Source: Bacteroidota bacterium
Lineage (GTDB): Bacteria; Bacteroidota; Bacteroidia; Flavobacteriales; Weeksellaceae
Direction of reading: 5' to 3'
Length of the DNA stretch: 15,603 nt
NCBI GenBank assembly: GCA_023399595.1
Contig: JAEWOR010000042.1
Coordinates: 1 to 15,603 of the forward strand
Shown here: positions 6,587 to 14,109 of the stretch, one piece after another
How the letters are laid out: the number at the start of each line of letters is the position of its first letter
Numbering within the stretch: the first letter of the stretch is position 1
The notes under the pieces: generated by a model
Told to the model about the DNA's origin: nothing
Database searches by the model: none
The model's input: the letters and a program-made list of their open reading frames with translations, nothing else
Program-made: the position numbers and the translations under genes

Positions 6587-8188
6587 TTAATAAATAATTG
6601 CTAATGTGCGGTCGTCGTGATTTCCTTTGCTCCAGAAATCCATCCAAGTCATCAGTTGCCTGTCTACGTTTTCATCATTAGAAAAATCTACTTTTGCTCC
6701 ATCTTCATTTTTACCATCAAGATCATCTAAAAAGTTTTTCCATGCTTCGAAATCTTCCAATTTGTTTTCGGTAATAAATTTGGGATCGTAGATACCATCT
6801 GTCATCAAAAATAACTTAGAAAAATCTTTATAGAAATTTAGTGCGAAACGACTACCCATATTTGGATTTGAATAGATTTCAGGCATTGTTACAAACCTTG
6901 TTCCGCCTCCAAATTCACCTACGTCCATGTAATTAAGCAATTCAATGGTTTGTTCATCGTTCGAAAGAATATTTATGGGGCAATCTCCGACGCCAAAAGT
7001 TAGAATTGCATAACCAAAATCAAATTTCTTGGCTAAAGCAAAAATTAATGTTGTATTTAAATCCTTCAAAGTCATGTTTTCATGTGATGAAAAGTCTTGA
7101 AGTTTTTGAAATACGCTTCTTACGGATTTATAAAGAACATTAACAATAGATGATTTAGCATCAATTTTTGGATCTCGTGCAAGGTTTGAATTATCTGGAG
7201 GTGTATTGGCACCATCATTTGAATTTTCGCCTTCATTGGCAGCAAGAGTTTCTTTTACTTCATCGATATTTTGAGAACTTGAAAGATTTGCTTGCTCTAG
7301 ATCTTGTTTGACATCTGCTGAATAATTAGAAATGTCTGAATCGGATACCACCTTGTTTTCTTGAGAAACAGCATCTTCAACACTTTCAGGATTTACTAAT
7401 AGATTCTCACTATTCTGGTATAATGTAACAAACGAGGACAAATTTCTTAAAACTTCTTCATTACTGAAATATTCTTGCAAATGCTCAGTTGCGATTTTCG
7501 AACCCTGTCTTGCATATTTTGCAGAGCCGGCTCCATCAGCAACAGCAACCAATGCCCAATCATCAGGTAATTTTGCTACAGAGAAATGATCATCTCGTGA
7601 AGTTCCCTCATGCGCATGAGACCGTCCCCTTTTGGAGGCAACTACAATTTTCTTATCTAAAAAATTTGCTTTTAAGGATAATTCATCTTCTTTAGCATAA
7701 ATTATATCCTTATTACTTGGAATATTCTTCCACAAGTCCTTTGGATCTGCGTTAACTATAAAAGGAATTACTTTTGCATCCTCCGTTAGGTTTTCATCGG
7801 ACTTATGAAAAAACATGACGTGTAAATCTGCATTACATGCAACAGGTGGAATACCATATATACGCTTTTTTTCAGCATCAAACTGTAATCCCGTTGAATC
7901 CAGATTAATTATTTTGGTAATCACTAGATCAGGAAAATCTTCCATATTAAAGAAATATTCATATTCACGCTTTGCATTGGCGTTGTCTATCGCAATATGT
8001 TTTTCTTTGAAATCCTCGCTCTGTTTGTACATATTAAATATTTCTAAAATTTGCTTTTTTGTTGCGGAAATAGAATTTGCTAAGCCGATAATTCGGGTAT
8101 TGTCTATTAGTTTTGAAATGGTGTTAGTGGTAGTTTTACTTTCAGCAATGCTGTTTTCCACTAACAACTGTTTTAAAAGATCTTCCAT
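6587..8188 (-). CDS. PP2C-family phosphatase of the TerY-P triad
   Basis: This 533-residue cytoplasmic protein has a PP2C catalytic domain in its second half. The metal-binding and catalytic motifs are RDDHF (198-202), VADGAGSAKYA (216-226), FGVGDCP (398-404), LMTDGIYD (461-468) and DDRTLAI (525-531). The acidic residues expected to hold two Mn2+/Mg2+ are present, so it should be active. Residues about 85-145 precede it and contain GLQFDAEKKRIYGIP, resembling the putative Ig-like repeat motif (GLSFDxxTGxIxGTP); an Ig-like domain is therefore plausible. Residues about 257-345 are a Ser/Asn/Asp/Glu-rich, probably disordered insertion inside the catalytic domain. The gene is 1 bp after the first listed vWA gene and 4 bp before the kinase, so it is expected to reverse that kinase's phosphorylations. 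Confidence 0.92.
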   Translation of the reverse strand: MEDLLKQLLVENSIAESKTTTNTISKLIDNTRIIGLANSISATKKQILEIFNMYKQSEDFKEKHIAIDNANAKREYEYFFNMEDFPDLVITKIINLDSTGLQFDAEKKRIYGIPPVACNADLHVMFFHKSDENLTEDAKVIPFIVNADPKDLWKNIPSNKDIIYAKEDELSLKANFLDKKIVVASKRGRSHAHEGTSRDDHFSVAKLPDDWALVAVADGAGSAKYARQGSKIATEHLQEYFSNEEVLRNLSSFVTLYQNSENLLVNPESVEDAVSQENKVVSDSDISNYSADVKQDLEQANLSSSQNIDEVKETLAANEGENSNDGANTPPDNSNLARDPKIDAKSSIVNVLYKSVRSVFQKLQDFSSHENMTLKDLNTTLIFALAKKFDFGYAILTFGVGDCPINILSNDEQTIELLNYMDVGEFGGGTRFVTMPEIYSNPNMGSRFALNFYKDFSKLFLMTDGIYDPKFITENKLEDFEAWKNFLDDLDGKNEDGAKVDFSNDENVDRQLMTWMDFWSKGNHDDRTLAIIY

Positions 8189-8189
8189 A

Positions 8190-9233
8190 TTATCCTAGAG
8201 TTCTGTTAATATCAAAACCGCCTTCTGAAACGCCATAATAGCCAACATTTCCACAATATGGACATTTGCTTTCGCCTTGTCCCGAAATACAATGAATACC
8301 ACCACACTGGCAAGTCGCTAATGCGTAATTATTTGCACAACAAGGACAACTAGGATTTCCGTAAAGTTCATCTGAGGAAATTTTCAAAGAATGGCTACCT
8401 CCATCTGATAATTCCAGATATGATTTTTCATCAATTTTGTGCGCTCCTTCGACTAAATAAATTCTTGTATTGAACCCTGGAACTCCCGATTCTTCTAATC
8501 CTTTTTTGAACTTAATTAAATATCCTTTGTCGGTGTTAGAACATTTTCCATTCAATACGACGAAATTGTTATCTGGAACTTTATGGGTTTTTGATAAGTC
8601 AATTTCCTCAATAAAATCAGAGTTTGCTTTGCTCAAATTAATTCCTTCGTTATTTGTAGTGTTAACTTGCTCACTGGTTGCTCTAATTGAAGCAGTAACC
8701 CATTTGAAGAAATCTTTGTATGAATTTACGTTGGTATTATTGAACAATAGTACCTGATCAGTCAGTTTACCTAACAAATTGTAATTAGTATTATCGCCAA
8801 TGGAAACGGCAACCAAATTACATTTTCCTTTGTAATGGTTTGCCCATTTCTGAATTTCGTTTTCAGGATTATCAGTTGGAATTCCGTCAGTAAATAAAAA
8901 TACTATTGGCTTCCAATCACCTTTCTTTTCATAAGTTGTTTTAACAAGATCTTTATCTATTGAATTCATCAACTCCGTTAGTCCTTTTGATAGGGATGTT
9001 CCACTACCAATTGGAATTTTTGGAGGATAAAATGTGATAATATCCTGTAATGGTGTTATAACCTGACTTTTTCCCGCAAAACCGATAATGGAAATCCAAA
9101 CAGTTTCCAGGGCATAAGGATCAGTTTTTAGTTCTTTTATAATTGTGGCGATTCCTTCCTGTACCTGTTCGATTGGTTCGCCAACCATAGATTCTGAAAC
9201 ATCTATGAGGAAGTAAATTGGTAGTCTTCTCAT
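8190..9233 (-). CDS. terY: TerY-like vWA protein with C-terminal metal-binding domain
   Basis: This is a 347-residue protein. The von Willebrand A domain (about 1-185) has an intact MIDAS: DVSESM (11-16), the Thr of GSGTSL (Thr79) and FTDGIPTD (114-121, Asp116). After a variable linker comes a Cys-rich C-terminal region with Cys296, 298, 299, 308, 310, 315, 324 and 327 (SCPCC, CQCGGIHC, KCPYCG). This is the pattern of the TerY C-terminal zinc-binding domain. It probably acts as the scaffold that brings the kinase and phosphatase to their targets. It starts 65 bp after the stop of the preceding vWA gene, the longest gap within the vWA/PP2C/kinase group, and ends 1 bp before PP2C. It is the only one of the three vWA proteins to carry the Cys-rich domain. 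Confidence 0.92.
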   Translation of the reverse strand: MRRLPIYFLIDVSESMVGEPIEQVQEGIATIIKELKTDPYALETVWISIIGFAGKSQVITPLQDIITFYPPKIPIGSGTSLSKGLTELMNSIDKDLVKTTYEKKGDWKPIVFLFTDGIPTDNPENEIQKWANHYKGKCNLVAVSIGDNTNYNLLGKLTDQVLLFNNTNVNSYKDFFKWVTASIRATSEQVNTTNNEGINLSKANSDFIEEIDLSKTHKVPDNNFVVLNGKCSNTDKGYLIKFKKGLEESGVPGFNTRIYLVEGAHKIDEKSYLELSDGGSHSLKISSDELYGNPSCPCCANNYALATCQCGGIHCISGQGESKCPYCGNVGYYGVSEGGFDINRTLG

Positions 9234-9298
9234 GATTTATTGTTTTGGATTTTTACCATTAAAAATTGGGAGTTATAATACTGTTAATCCATGGTGCT

Positions 9299-9937
9299 TT
9301 ATACAATAATATTTAATTCACTTGGAGGTGGAGGCAAGGTAACCGATTCACCAGTTCCTTGTGACTTACTACCTAATTCAATTGACGAACTTACCCATTT
9401 GAAAAAAGTAGTTAAAGTATTACTATCTGTAGTATCTAATTTCACAACATCATCTGTTAACTCCTGTAAGAATGAAACTTCTGCTTTAGGACCTGCGGCA
9501 CAACCTACTATTACTCCAAAATCCAGGGCTTTTATTTTAGGTATGTATTCACGATACATTTGTAAATCAGAAGGTTTACCATCTGTAAAAACAAAAAGCA
9601 AAGGTTTCCAGTCGCCTTTGCGCTCTGGAGAACCTTTTATTAATTCTGTTTTCACAAGATTATGAACCATTTCTAAAGCGTGACCAGTGTGGGTAGGTCC
9701 ACTTTCTGGACAAGTAATTTCCACAGGTTGATAACTTGCTAAATCAACTAGGGGAACCAGATTGGTGACATTTCTATCAAATGTAATTACACTGATATGC
9801 AAGGAATCCATTGCTTGTGGATCAGTTCGTAACATGCTGATTAAGCCATTGAAGCCATTGTTCAATGCTTCAATTGCTTCACCTTTCATGGATCCAGAAG
9901 TATCTAAAAGAAAGTATGCTAATAATCTTCTGTTCAT
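9299..9937 (-). CDS. terY: TerY-like vWA protein, short form (second copy)
   Basis: This 212-residue protein is almost entirely one vWA domain. MIDAS elements are DTSGSM (12-17), a Thr in the GPTHTG loop, and FTDGKPSD with its Asp. In place of the Cys-rich domain it ends in a Pro-rich tail, TLPPPPSELNIIV. The neighbouring 9940-10578 protein has the same length, the same layout and nearly the same tail (LPPPPSELIIVS), so the two are tandem paralogues, although their cores have diverged clearly. It lies 2 bp from the upstream vWA gene. A metal-dependent protein-interaction role in the TerY-P triad is inferred from family and position. Compared with its paralogue, it has an extra Asn after the first Met and a shorter SGPTHTG loop. 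Confidence 0.9.
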   Translation of the reverse strand: MNRRLLAYFLLDTSGSMKGEAIEALNNGFNGLISMLRTDPQAMDSLHISVITFDRNVTNLVPLVDLASYQPVEITCPESGPTHTGHALEMVHNLVKTELIKGSPERKGDWKPLLFVFTDGKPSDLQMYREYIPKIKALDFGVIVGCAAGPKAEVSFLQELTDDVVKLDTTDSNTLTTFFKWVSSSIELGSKSQGTGESVTLPPPPSELNIIV

Positions 9938-9939
9938 AA

Positions 9940-10578
9940 TTAAGAAACTATTATTAGTTCAGATGGAGGTGGAGGCAACTGATCCATTTTGTTTAAATCA
10001 ATGCCTGACTCTTCAACTTTTGTAGATGTAGTTGAAATGGACGCAGTAACCCATTGGAAAAATTTTGCAATGCTGTCTGAATCCGCACTGTCTAACCGCA
10101 CAACGGATTCTGTAATTTGTTTTAAGATTGAATCATCAGCACCGCTTCCTGCTGCACAGCCCACAATTAATCCTTTATTTACAGATTTCAGTCGTGAAAG
10201 TCCGGATTGCCAATCATCTGTCGGGATGCCATCAGTCATAATGAAGGTCATCGGTTTCCAGTCTCCTTTCTGCTCCATTGTAGTTTTAGTTATTTCACTT
10301 TCCATTTTATCTGCCAATAAACTTAAAGCAGAGCCTAAAGATGTAACACCTTGAGCCTTGATCTCAGGAACTTGAAATGACGCTAAATCAGTTAGTGGTA
10401 CAACTTGACGAGCATCGGTATCAAACGTTATAATGCTTACATAAGCCGTTTCAATTGCTTGTGGGTTTTGTCTTAAAGAATGCATCATCATTTGAACGCC
10501 ATTCTTAACGGCCTCTATTGGTTCGCCAGTCATAGAGCCGGAGGTGTCTAACAATAAATAAACTGGTAATCTTCTCAT
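9940..10578 (-). CDS. terY: TerY-like vWA protein, short form (first copy)
   Basis: This is a 212-residue single-domain vWA protein. The start MRRLPVYLLLDTSGSMTGEP resembles that of the 8190-9233 protein (MRRLPIYFLIDVSESM). MIDAS elements are Asp11, Ser13 and Ser15, the Thr in QGVTSLGSA, and IMTDGIPTDD. The C-terminus DQLPPPPSELIIVS is Pro-rich and shared with the next gene. It lies 1 bp after the 56-residue gene and 2 bp before its paralogue, so translation is probably coupled. As the first of three vWA genes it may bind a different partner from the Cys-rich copy; the sequence does not say which. Confidence 0.91.
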   Translation of the reverse strand: MRRLPVYLLLDTSGSMTGEPIEAVKNGVQMMMHSLRQNPQAIETAYVSIITFDTDARQVVPLTDLASFQVPEIKAQGVTSLGSALSLLADKMESEITKTTMEQKGDWKPMTFIMTDGIPTDDWQSGLSRLKSVNKGLIVGCAAGSGADDSILKQITESVVRLDSADSDSIAKFFQWVTASISTTSTKVEESGIDLNKMDQLPPPPSELIIVS

Positions 10579-10579
10579 G

Positions 10580-10750
10580 TTATTTTCTTTTTTTTAACAG
10601 CATGTCTAGAAATAAATTACCAATTTTTCTTTCCATTCCCCCTCTGGTAGTGGGAACACCGGTTTTTCGAGCAAAACTTTGTTTTGCACCCGATACACCT
10701 AAAGCCCTTTTCCATGAAAACGAGAAACCGTACTTTTTTCCTCCTGCCAT
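10580..10750 (-). CDS. Small, strongly basic 56-residue protein of the Ter operon
   Basis: A complete short gene starts at the ATG at 10748-10750 and stops at 10580-10582. The protein begins MAGGKKYGFSFSWKRALGVS, has a middle of GAKQSFARKTGVPTTRGGME and ends RKIGNLFLDMLLKKRK. Fourteen of 56 residues are Lys or Arg and only two are acidic. It has no Cys, no transmembrane helix and no zinc motif. The stop is 1 bp before the vWA start at 10578, so it is part of the operon and probably coupled to vWA translation. It could bind nucleic acid, acidic TerD surfaces or the membrane; I do not recognise a characterised family. Coding is supported by the tight spacing and the balanced composition. Confidence 0.75.
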   Translation of the reverse strand: MAGGKKYGFSFSWKRALGVSGAKQSFARKTGVPTTRGGMERKIGNLFLDMLLKKRK

Positions 10751-10794
10751 TTTGATTTAAATTTTATTAATTATGATGTCGTTACTAAAAAGTA

Positions 10795-11406
10795 TTACAA
10801 ATATTTTTGTTGTACTGTAACAACAGTTTGTTCTAATTTTTGGTCTTTTGTTGGTTCTCCAATTGCATTAAATTTCCATTCTCCGTTTCTTCTGTAAAAT
10901 ACTCCCATCACCATTGAAGTGTGACCTGGAAAATCGCTTCCTTTCGCGATATTATATGTTGCAAAAATATTGTTTACTCTTGTTGGAGTACCTTCATAAA
11001 TTCTGATTGAAGCAAACGGAATAATTCCAAAATCATGTCCTCTGAAACTATTCAATACAAATGCAACGTATTCCACGTTATGATTGATTCTGGCGAAATC
11101 TAAAGTTAACACCTCATTATCAAGTCCATCATCGCCGCCTACATCACCGGTCAAATCGTCTCCACTATGTTTAATGGAACCATCTTTTGATTGAAGATTA
11201 CCGAAATAAACAACATCTACGGGATTTTTGTTTGCATCATATAAAACGCAACTTGCATCCAAATCTACTGCTTCTACCGTGGTTCTCCCTAACCAGTTTT
11301 TCTTTTCGATTGCACCCCAGTTAACACCTACGCAAACATTTTGTAAGGTCGCACCGTCAGTTTTTCGAAGGTCAATTCTTTGTCCTTTTTGTAAATTAAT
11401 TGCCAT
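10795..11406 (-). CDS. terZ: TerZ-like TerD-domain protein
   Basis: This is a 203-residue protein of the TerD/CABP1 family, a cytoplasmic beta-sandwich that binds Ca2+. It has the family start MAINLQKGQRIDL, the core AVDLDASCVLYD (47-58) and the acidic Ca2+-binding loop HSGDDLTGDVGGDD (80-93). The sequence NVEYVAFVLNSFRGHDF is close to the matching part of enterobacterial TerZ, hence the symbol; TerD and TerE proteins have a different sequence there. Compared with the TerD copies it has a Cys25 and an IEKKNWLGRTT insertion early on. It ends FNAIGEPTKDQKLEQTVVTVQQKYL. It is 5 bp downstream of a terD gene and 44 bp before the 56-residue gene. Confidence 0.88.
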   Translation of the reverse strand: MAINLQKGQRIDLRKTDGATLQNVCVGVNWGAIEKKNWLGRTTVEAVDLDASCVLYDANKNPVDVVYFGNLQSKDGSIKHSGDDLTGDVGGDDGLDNEVLTLDFARINHNVEYVAFVLNSFRGHDFGIIPFASIRIYEGTPTRVNNIFATYNIAKGSDFPGHTSMVMGVFYRRNGEWKFNAIGEPTKDQKLEQTVVTVQQKYL

Positions 11407-11411
11407 AATTA

Positions 11412-11966
11412 TTAGTTGTATTTATTTAAATAATCTTGAAGACCACCTTTCATTCCTGTACCCACTGCTTCAAATTTCCACTCATTATTTCTTTTGTAGA
11501 TTCTTCCAAATTCAACTGCAGTTTCAATGGAAAAATCTTCTTCTAGCTCATAATTAAGTAATTCAACATTTGAATTTGTATCAAAAATTCTCACAAAGGA
11601 ATTTCTCACTTGACCAAAATTTTGATTTCTTGATGCGGCATCATGAATAGTTACCACTACGATAATTTCACTTGCATTATTATCAATTTTTGAAAGGTCT
11701 ACCATGACCTGCTCATCATCCCCATCACCGTCACCAGTTAAGTTATCGCCAGTGTGAACCACAGCATCATTAGGTGATTTCAGATTATTGTAGAAAATAA
11801 AATGCTGATCAGACAGCATTTTACCATTTTCACCTAATATGAATACAGAGGCATCTAAATCAAATGCTTGTCCAGTAGAAGAAGTGTTAGTGTCCCAACC
11901 TAAACCAATTGTGAATTTTGGGGCGTTGATACTTTCCCGTTGTCCTTTTTGTAAGTTAATTGCCAT
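11412..11966 (-). CDS. terD: TerD/TerE family Ca2+-binding protein (second copy)
   Basis: This 184-residue protein is a full-length TerD domain. Motifs are GLGWDT (21-26), FDLDASVFIL (35-44) and the acidic loop HTGDNLTGDGDGDDEQV (71-87), followed by NQNFGQVRNSFVRIFD and EWKFEAVGTGMKGG near the end. All the acidic positions expected to bind two Ca2+ are present. It is the copy closest to enterobacterial TerD/TerE (VFxxGExGKxLSDxHFIFYNN). The first 67 bp (11900-11966) overlap, in another frame, the end of the upstream phosphoribosyltransferase-like gene. The start is fixed by the MAINLQKGQR opening shared by the family in this operon. Confidence 0.94.
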   Translation of the reverse strand: MAINLQKGQRESINAPKFTIGLGWDTNTSSTGQAFDLDASVFILGENGKMLSDQHFIFYNNLKSPNDAVVHTGDNLTGDGDGDDEQVMVDLSKIDNNASEIIVVVTIHDAASRNQNFGQVRNSFVRIFDTNSNVELLNYELEEDFSIETAVEFGRIYKRNNEWKFEAVGTGMKGGLQDYLNKYN

Positions 11967-12778
11967 AATAATTTATTTTTTAATTTATTAATATTTGATT
12001 TATATTCTTGAATTGTATGGTAGTTGTTACTGATCGCTAAACCTAAAAGCAGATTTTTTTGTTTATCATCTAAATCGAAAACGATTTTTGCAAATTCTTC
12101 TTCTGGTAAAAGCAATAAATATTTCACTGTTCTGGTATTGAAATTAAAATCTGCGGACTTTAAAATTGATGCTAAATCAGCAGGAGATTTCAGCGCAAAA
12201 TAATTATAGTGGTTTTCAATACTTGGATGAATATTTTTATTAATCAGTTCAGCGAAATAAACAAAAAAGAATCTGCCTTGAACATTATACTCCTCAAGAA
12301 TTTTATTTACTGTAACCTCATGGGAACCAGTAATTTTGATGTCATCTAGAAAAATACAGAATTTATCTTCTAGAAAATGTTTGTCAATGTAATAAGTATC
12401 ATTGGATATCAATTTTACTCTTTCTTCAAAACTCATATTTCCATAATCCTCAACATAAGTCTGATTACGGTGTATTTTCGACTCAACACATGCTTTTCTG
12501 TCATTAAGGAATAAGAATCGATTTAAATTTTCCTTAAAAAATGAACAAAGAAAATTCGAGGCTGTAGGGATTGCAAAATATGGACTTGGCATAAGAACTA
12601 TTTCGTCCTGCTTTAAAATCAAATCTGCATTTTCAGAAATAAATCCTTCAAAAAGTTGATGTGCAAATTTTTCGGCAAACGAGATTCTGCCAAATTTGAA
12701 AAGACTATAATCTTGTTCCGAAAAAGGACAATTTCTGTCGTCCTCAATCTTATGTAAACTGTATCTGTAATTCATCAT
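11900..12778 (-). CDS. Phosphoribosyltransferase-like protein of the Ter module
   Basis: This is a 292-residue soluble protein. Residues 141-154 (CIFLDDIKITGSHE) form the PRPP-binding loop of type I phosphoribosyltransferases: hydrophobic strand, two acidic residues, then TGS. An upstream strand, IVLMPSPYFAIPTASNFL (60-77), corresponds to the pyrophosphate loop region. PRTase-like proteins occur with HAD proteins in Ter gene clusters, where a nucleoside-related small-molecule product has been proposed; the substrate is unknown. Its start (ATGATG) overlaps the stop of the HAD gene by 4 bp. The last 22 codons, ending STPQNSQLV, run into the downstream terD start. No earlier in-frame stop exists, so the 67-bp overlap is genuine as sequenced. 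Confidence 0.85.
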   Translation of the reverse strand: MMNYRYSLHKIEDDRNCPFSEQDYSLFKFGRISFAEKFAHQLFEGFISENADLILKQDEIVLMPSPYFAIPTASNFLCSFFKENLNRFLFLNDRKACVESKIHRNQTYVEDYGNMSFEERVKLISNDTYYIDKHFLEDKFCIFLDDIKITGSHEVTVNKILEEYNVQGRFFFVYFAELINKNIHPSIENHYNYFALKSPADLASILKSADFNFNTRTVKYLLLLPEEEFAKIVFDLDDKQKNLLLGLAISNNYHTIQEYKSNINKLKNKLLWQLTYKKDNGKVSTPQNSQLV

Positions 12779-13443
12779 TTGTCTCTAAAAAGATAAGCGG
12801 CAAAACTGGCTTCTAGTGCTCCATCATAATCGGCAAAATTGTTATCTCCAATGTGGAGTATTTCTTTCCTTTCAATTTTTTTTATTTTCATCACTTCTTC
12901 AAAAACCAAGTCAAAAATCTTATTATTGGGTTTGGAAAATCCTACTTCATCTGAATATATTTGAAAAGAAAAATACTTCCCTATTTCATAATCTTCTAAT
13001 ATTTTTCTCAGTGTTACACCTCTTATAAATGCAGTGTTACTTAAAATACTTATTGTTTTCCTTTCCTTAATCAGTTCACTTAACACTTTGTTAATTTCAG
13101 GCTCTATTAATGAAGGTTTGTATTGTAAAAATAAATATTCAGTCTTTTGATAAAGATTTTCTAAAACACTAGGATTAATATCCTCAATTCCTACCTCCAA
13201 ATCATACAATATCAGGCAAATAATTTGTTCAAATGAAATGTGTAATCCTGTTTGTTCGCTAATCTTATTACAAATCAAGTCATACTTCCTAACACTTTCA
13301 TGTACCTCTTCTAACGATTTATGAATGGAAAAATATTCCTTCAGCAAACTACTTCGCTTAATCTTAAAATCTGGATGTGATTTTATTAACGTTAACCATA
13401 AATCAAAAGAATAATGAGAATAAGAATATTTATCAAAATTCAT
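12775..13443 (-). CDS. HAD-superfamily protein of the Ter module
   Basis: This is a 222-residue protein. HAD motifs are SFDLWLTLIKS (12-22, nucleophile Asp14), SILSNT (132-137, Ser135), GFSKPNNKIF (168-177, Lys171) and HIGDNNFADYDGA (197-209). The residue two positions after the nucleophile is Trp, whereas phosphatases usually have Asp; dehalogenase-like HADs (DxYGT) also lack that Asp. The reaction is therefore uncertain. I chose the ATG at 13443 (MNFDKYSY). A further in-frame ATG at 13485 would add 14 residues that run into the upstream TerA-like gene, and it lacks family support. The gap to that upstream gene is 8 bp, and the stop overlaps the PRTase start. HAD plus PRTase points to a shared small-molecule pathway. 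Confidence 0.87.
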   Translation of the reverse strand: MNFDKYSYSHYSFDLWLTLIKSHPDFKIKRSSLLKEYFSIHKSLEEVHESVRKYDLICNKISEQTGLHISFEQIICLILYDLEVGIEDINPSVLENLYQKTEYLFLQYKPSLIEPEINKVLSELIKERKTISILSNTAFIRGVTLRKILEDYEIGKYFSFQIYSDEVGFSKPNNKIFDLVFEEVMKIKKIERKEILHIGDNNFADYDGALEASFAAYLFRDK

Positions 13444-13451
13444 CTTCAAAT

Positions 13452-14105
13452 TTATTTCGAACCGGATGACCACTGCATACCCCAATTATATCGTCGATCA
13501 CAATCATTATGTGAGGTATGGAATGTTACCAATTTTTTTACAGCAATTGAATTTGGTGTAAACAAAATCTCTGCAATAGCACAAAAAGTATTTGGGCTTG
13601 TTTGTTTTCCCATCTCAACAGCGATATCTGGGTTGCCTGGAACTTTTACCGTTACAACAGCATTGGTCTCTTGCCATTTGGCAACACCTTCATAAATGAA
13701 TGCATAAACAACGATTCTCTTTAGATTTGGAATACCGGAAGGATTTACTAATATATTCTCCCCAGAACCACTGCCGGCACCCCGGTCATCACCTGTATGC
13801 CAAATCCATGGTGAATCTGTATAGCGACCTTGGCGAGTTTTTGAATTTCGCGGCCCACCTCTATTCTGTGAAAATTGTAATCCATCAATTACGGTTTTTT
13901 CCCCATTATTCAGTTCGTAAAAACATCCCAAATCAAGATCAATGTCTTTGCTAAACAAACCACCAAAAAAACCTTTTTTGGATCCTTGAGACCATTGCAA
14001 ATTAATTGTGATTTCCTGCTTTAAATCTGGAGTTTTCTTTGACAAATCAATAGTGTGAGTGTCCCCCTGCTTTTCTAGGGTTACCTTTTGTAAATTTATT
14101 GCCAT
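13452..14105 (-). CDS. TerA-like divergent TerD-domain protein
   Basis: This is a 217-residue TerD-superfamily protein that opens MAINLQKVTLEKQGDTHTID. The core is DIDLDLGCFYELNNG (54-68). In place of the usual acidic loop it has HTGDDRGAGSGSGENI (103-118). That form, a GDDR followed by Gly/Ser and GEN, is typical of TerA and its relatives. It retains fewer acidic residues than the TerD copies, so Ca2+ binding may differ. A Gly/Phe-rich KKGFFGGLFSK segment (43-53) precedes the core, as in TerZ/TerA proteins. The C-terminal 35 residues (FHTSHNDCDRRYNWGMQWSSGSK region) are not typical TerD sequence. It is 4 bp after the first terD and 8 bp before the HAD gene. It is shorter than enterobacterial TerA, which has about 385 residues. 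Confidence 0.83.
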   Translation of the reverse strand: MAINLQKVTLEKQGDTHTIDLSKKTPDLKQEITINLQWSQGSKKGFFGGLFSKDIDLDLGCFYELNNGEKTVIDGLQFSQNRGGPRNSKTRQGRYTDSPWIWHTGDDRGAGSGSGENILVNPSGIPNLKRIVVYAFIYEGVAKWQETNAVVTVKVPGNPDIAVEMGKQTSPNTFCAIAEILFTPNSIAVKKLVTFHTSHNDCDRRYNWGMQWSSGSK

Positions 14106-14109
14106 GTTA

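Noticed and set aside
13444..13485. Upstream ATG adding 14 residues to the HAD protein
   Set aside because: It would overlap the TerA-like gene, and the extra residues do not belong to the HAD fold; the ATG at 13443 fits the operon spacing.
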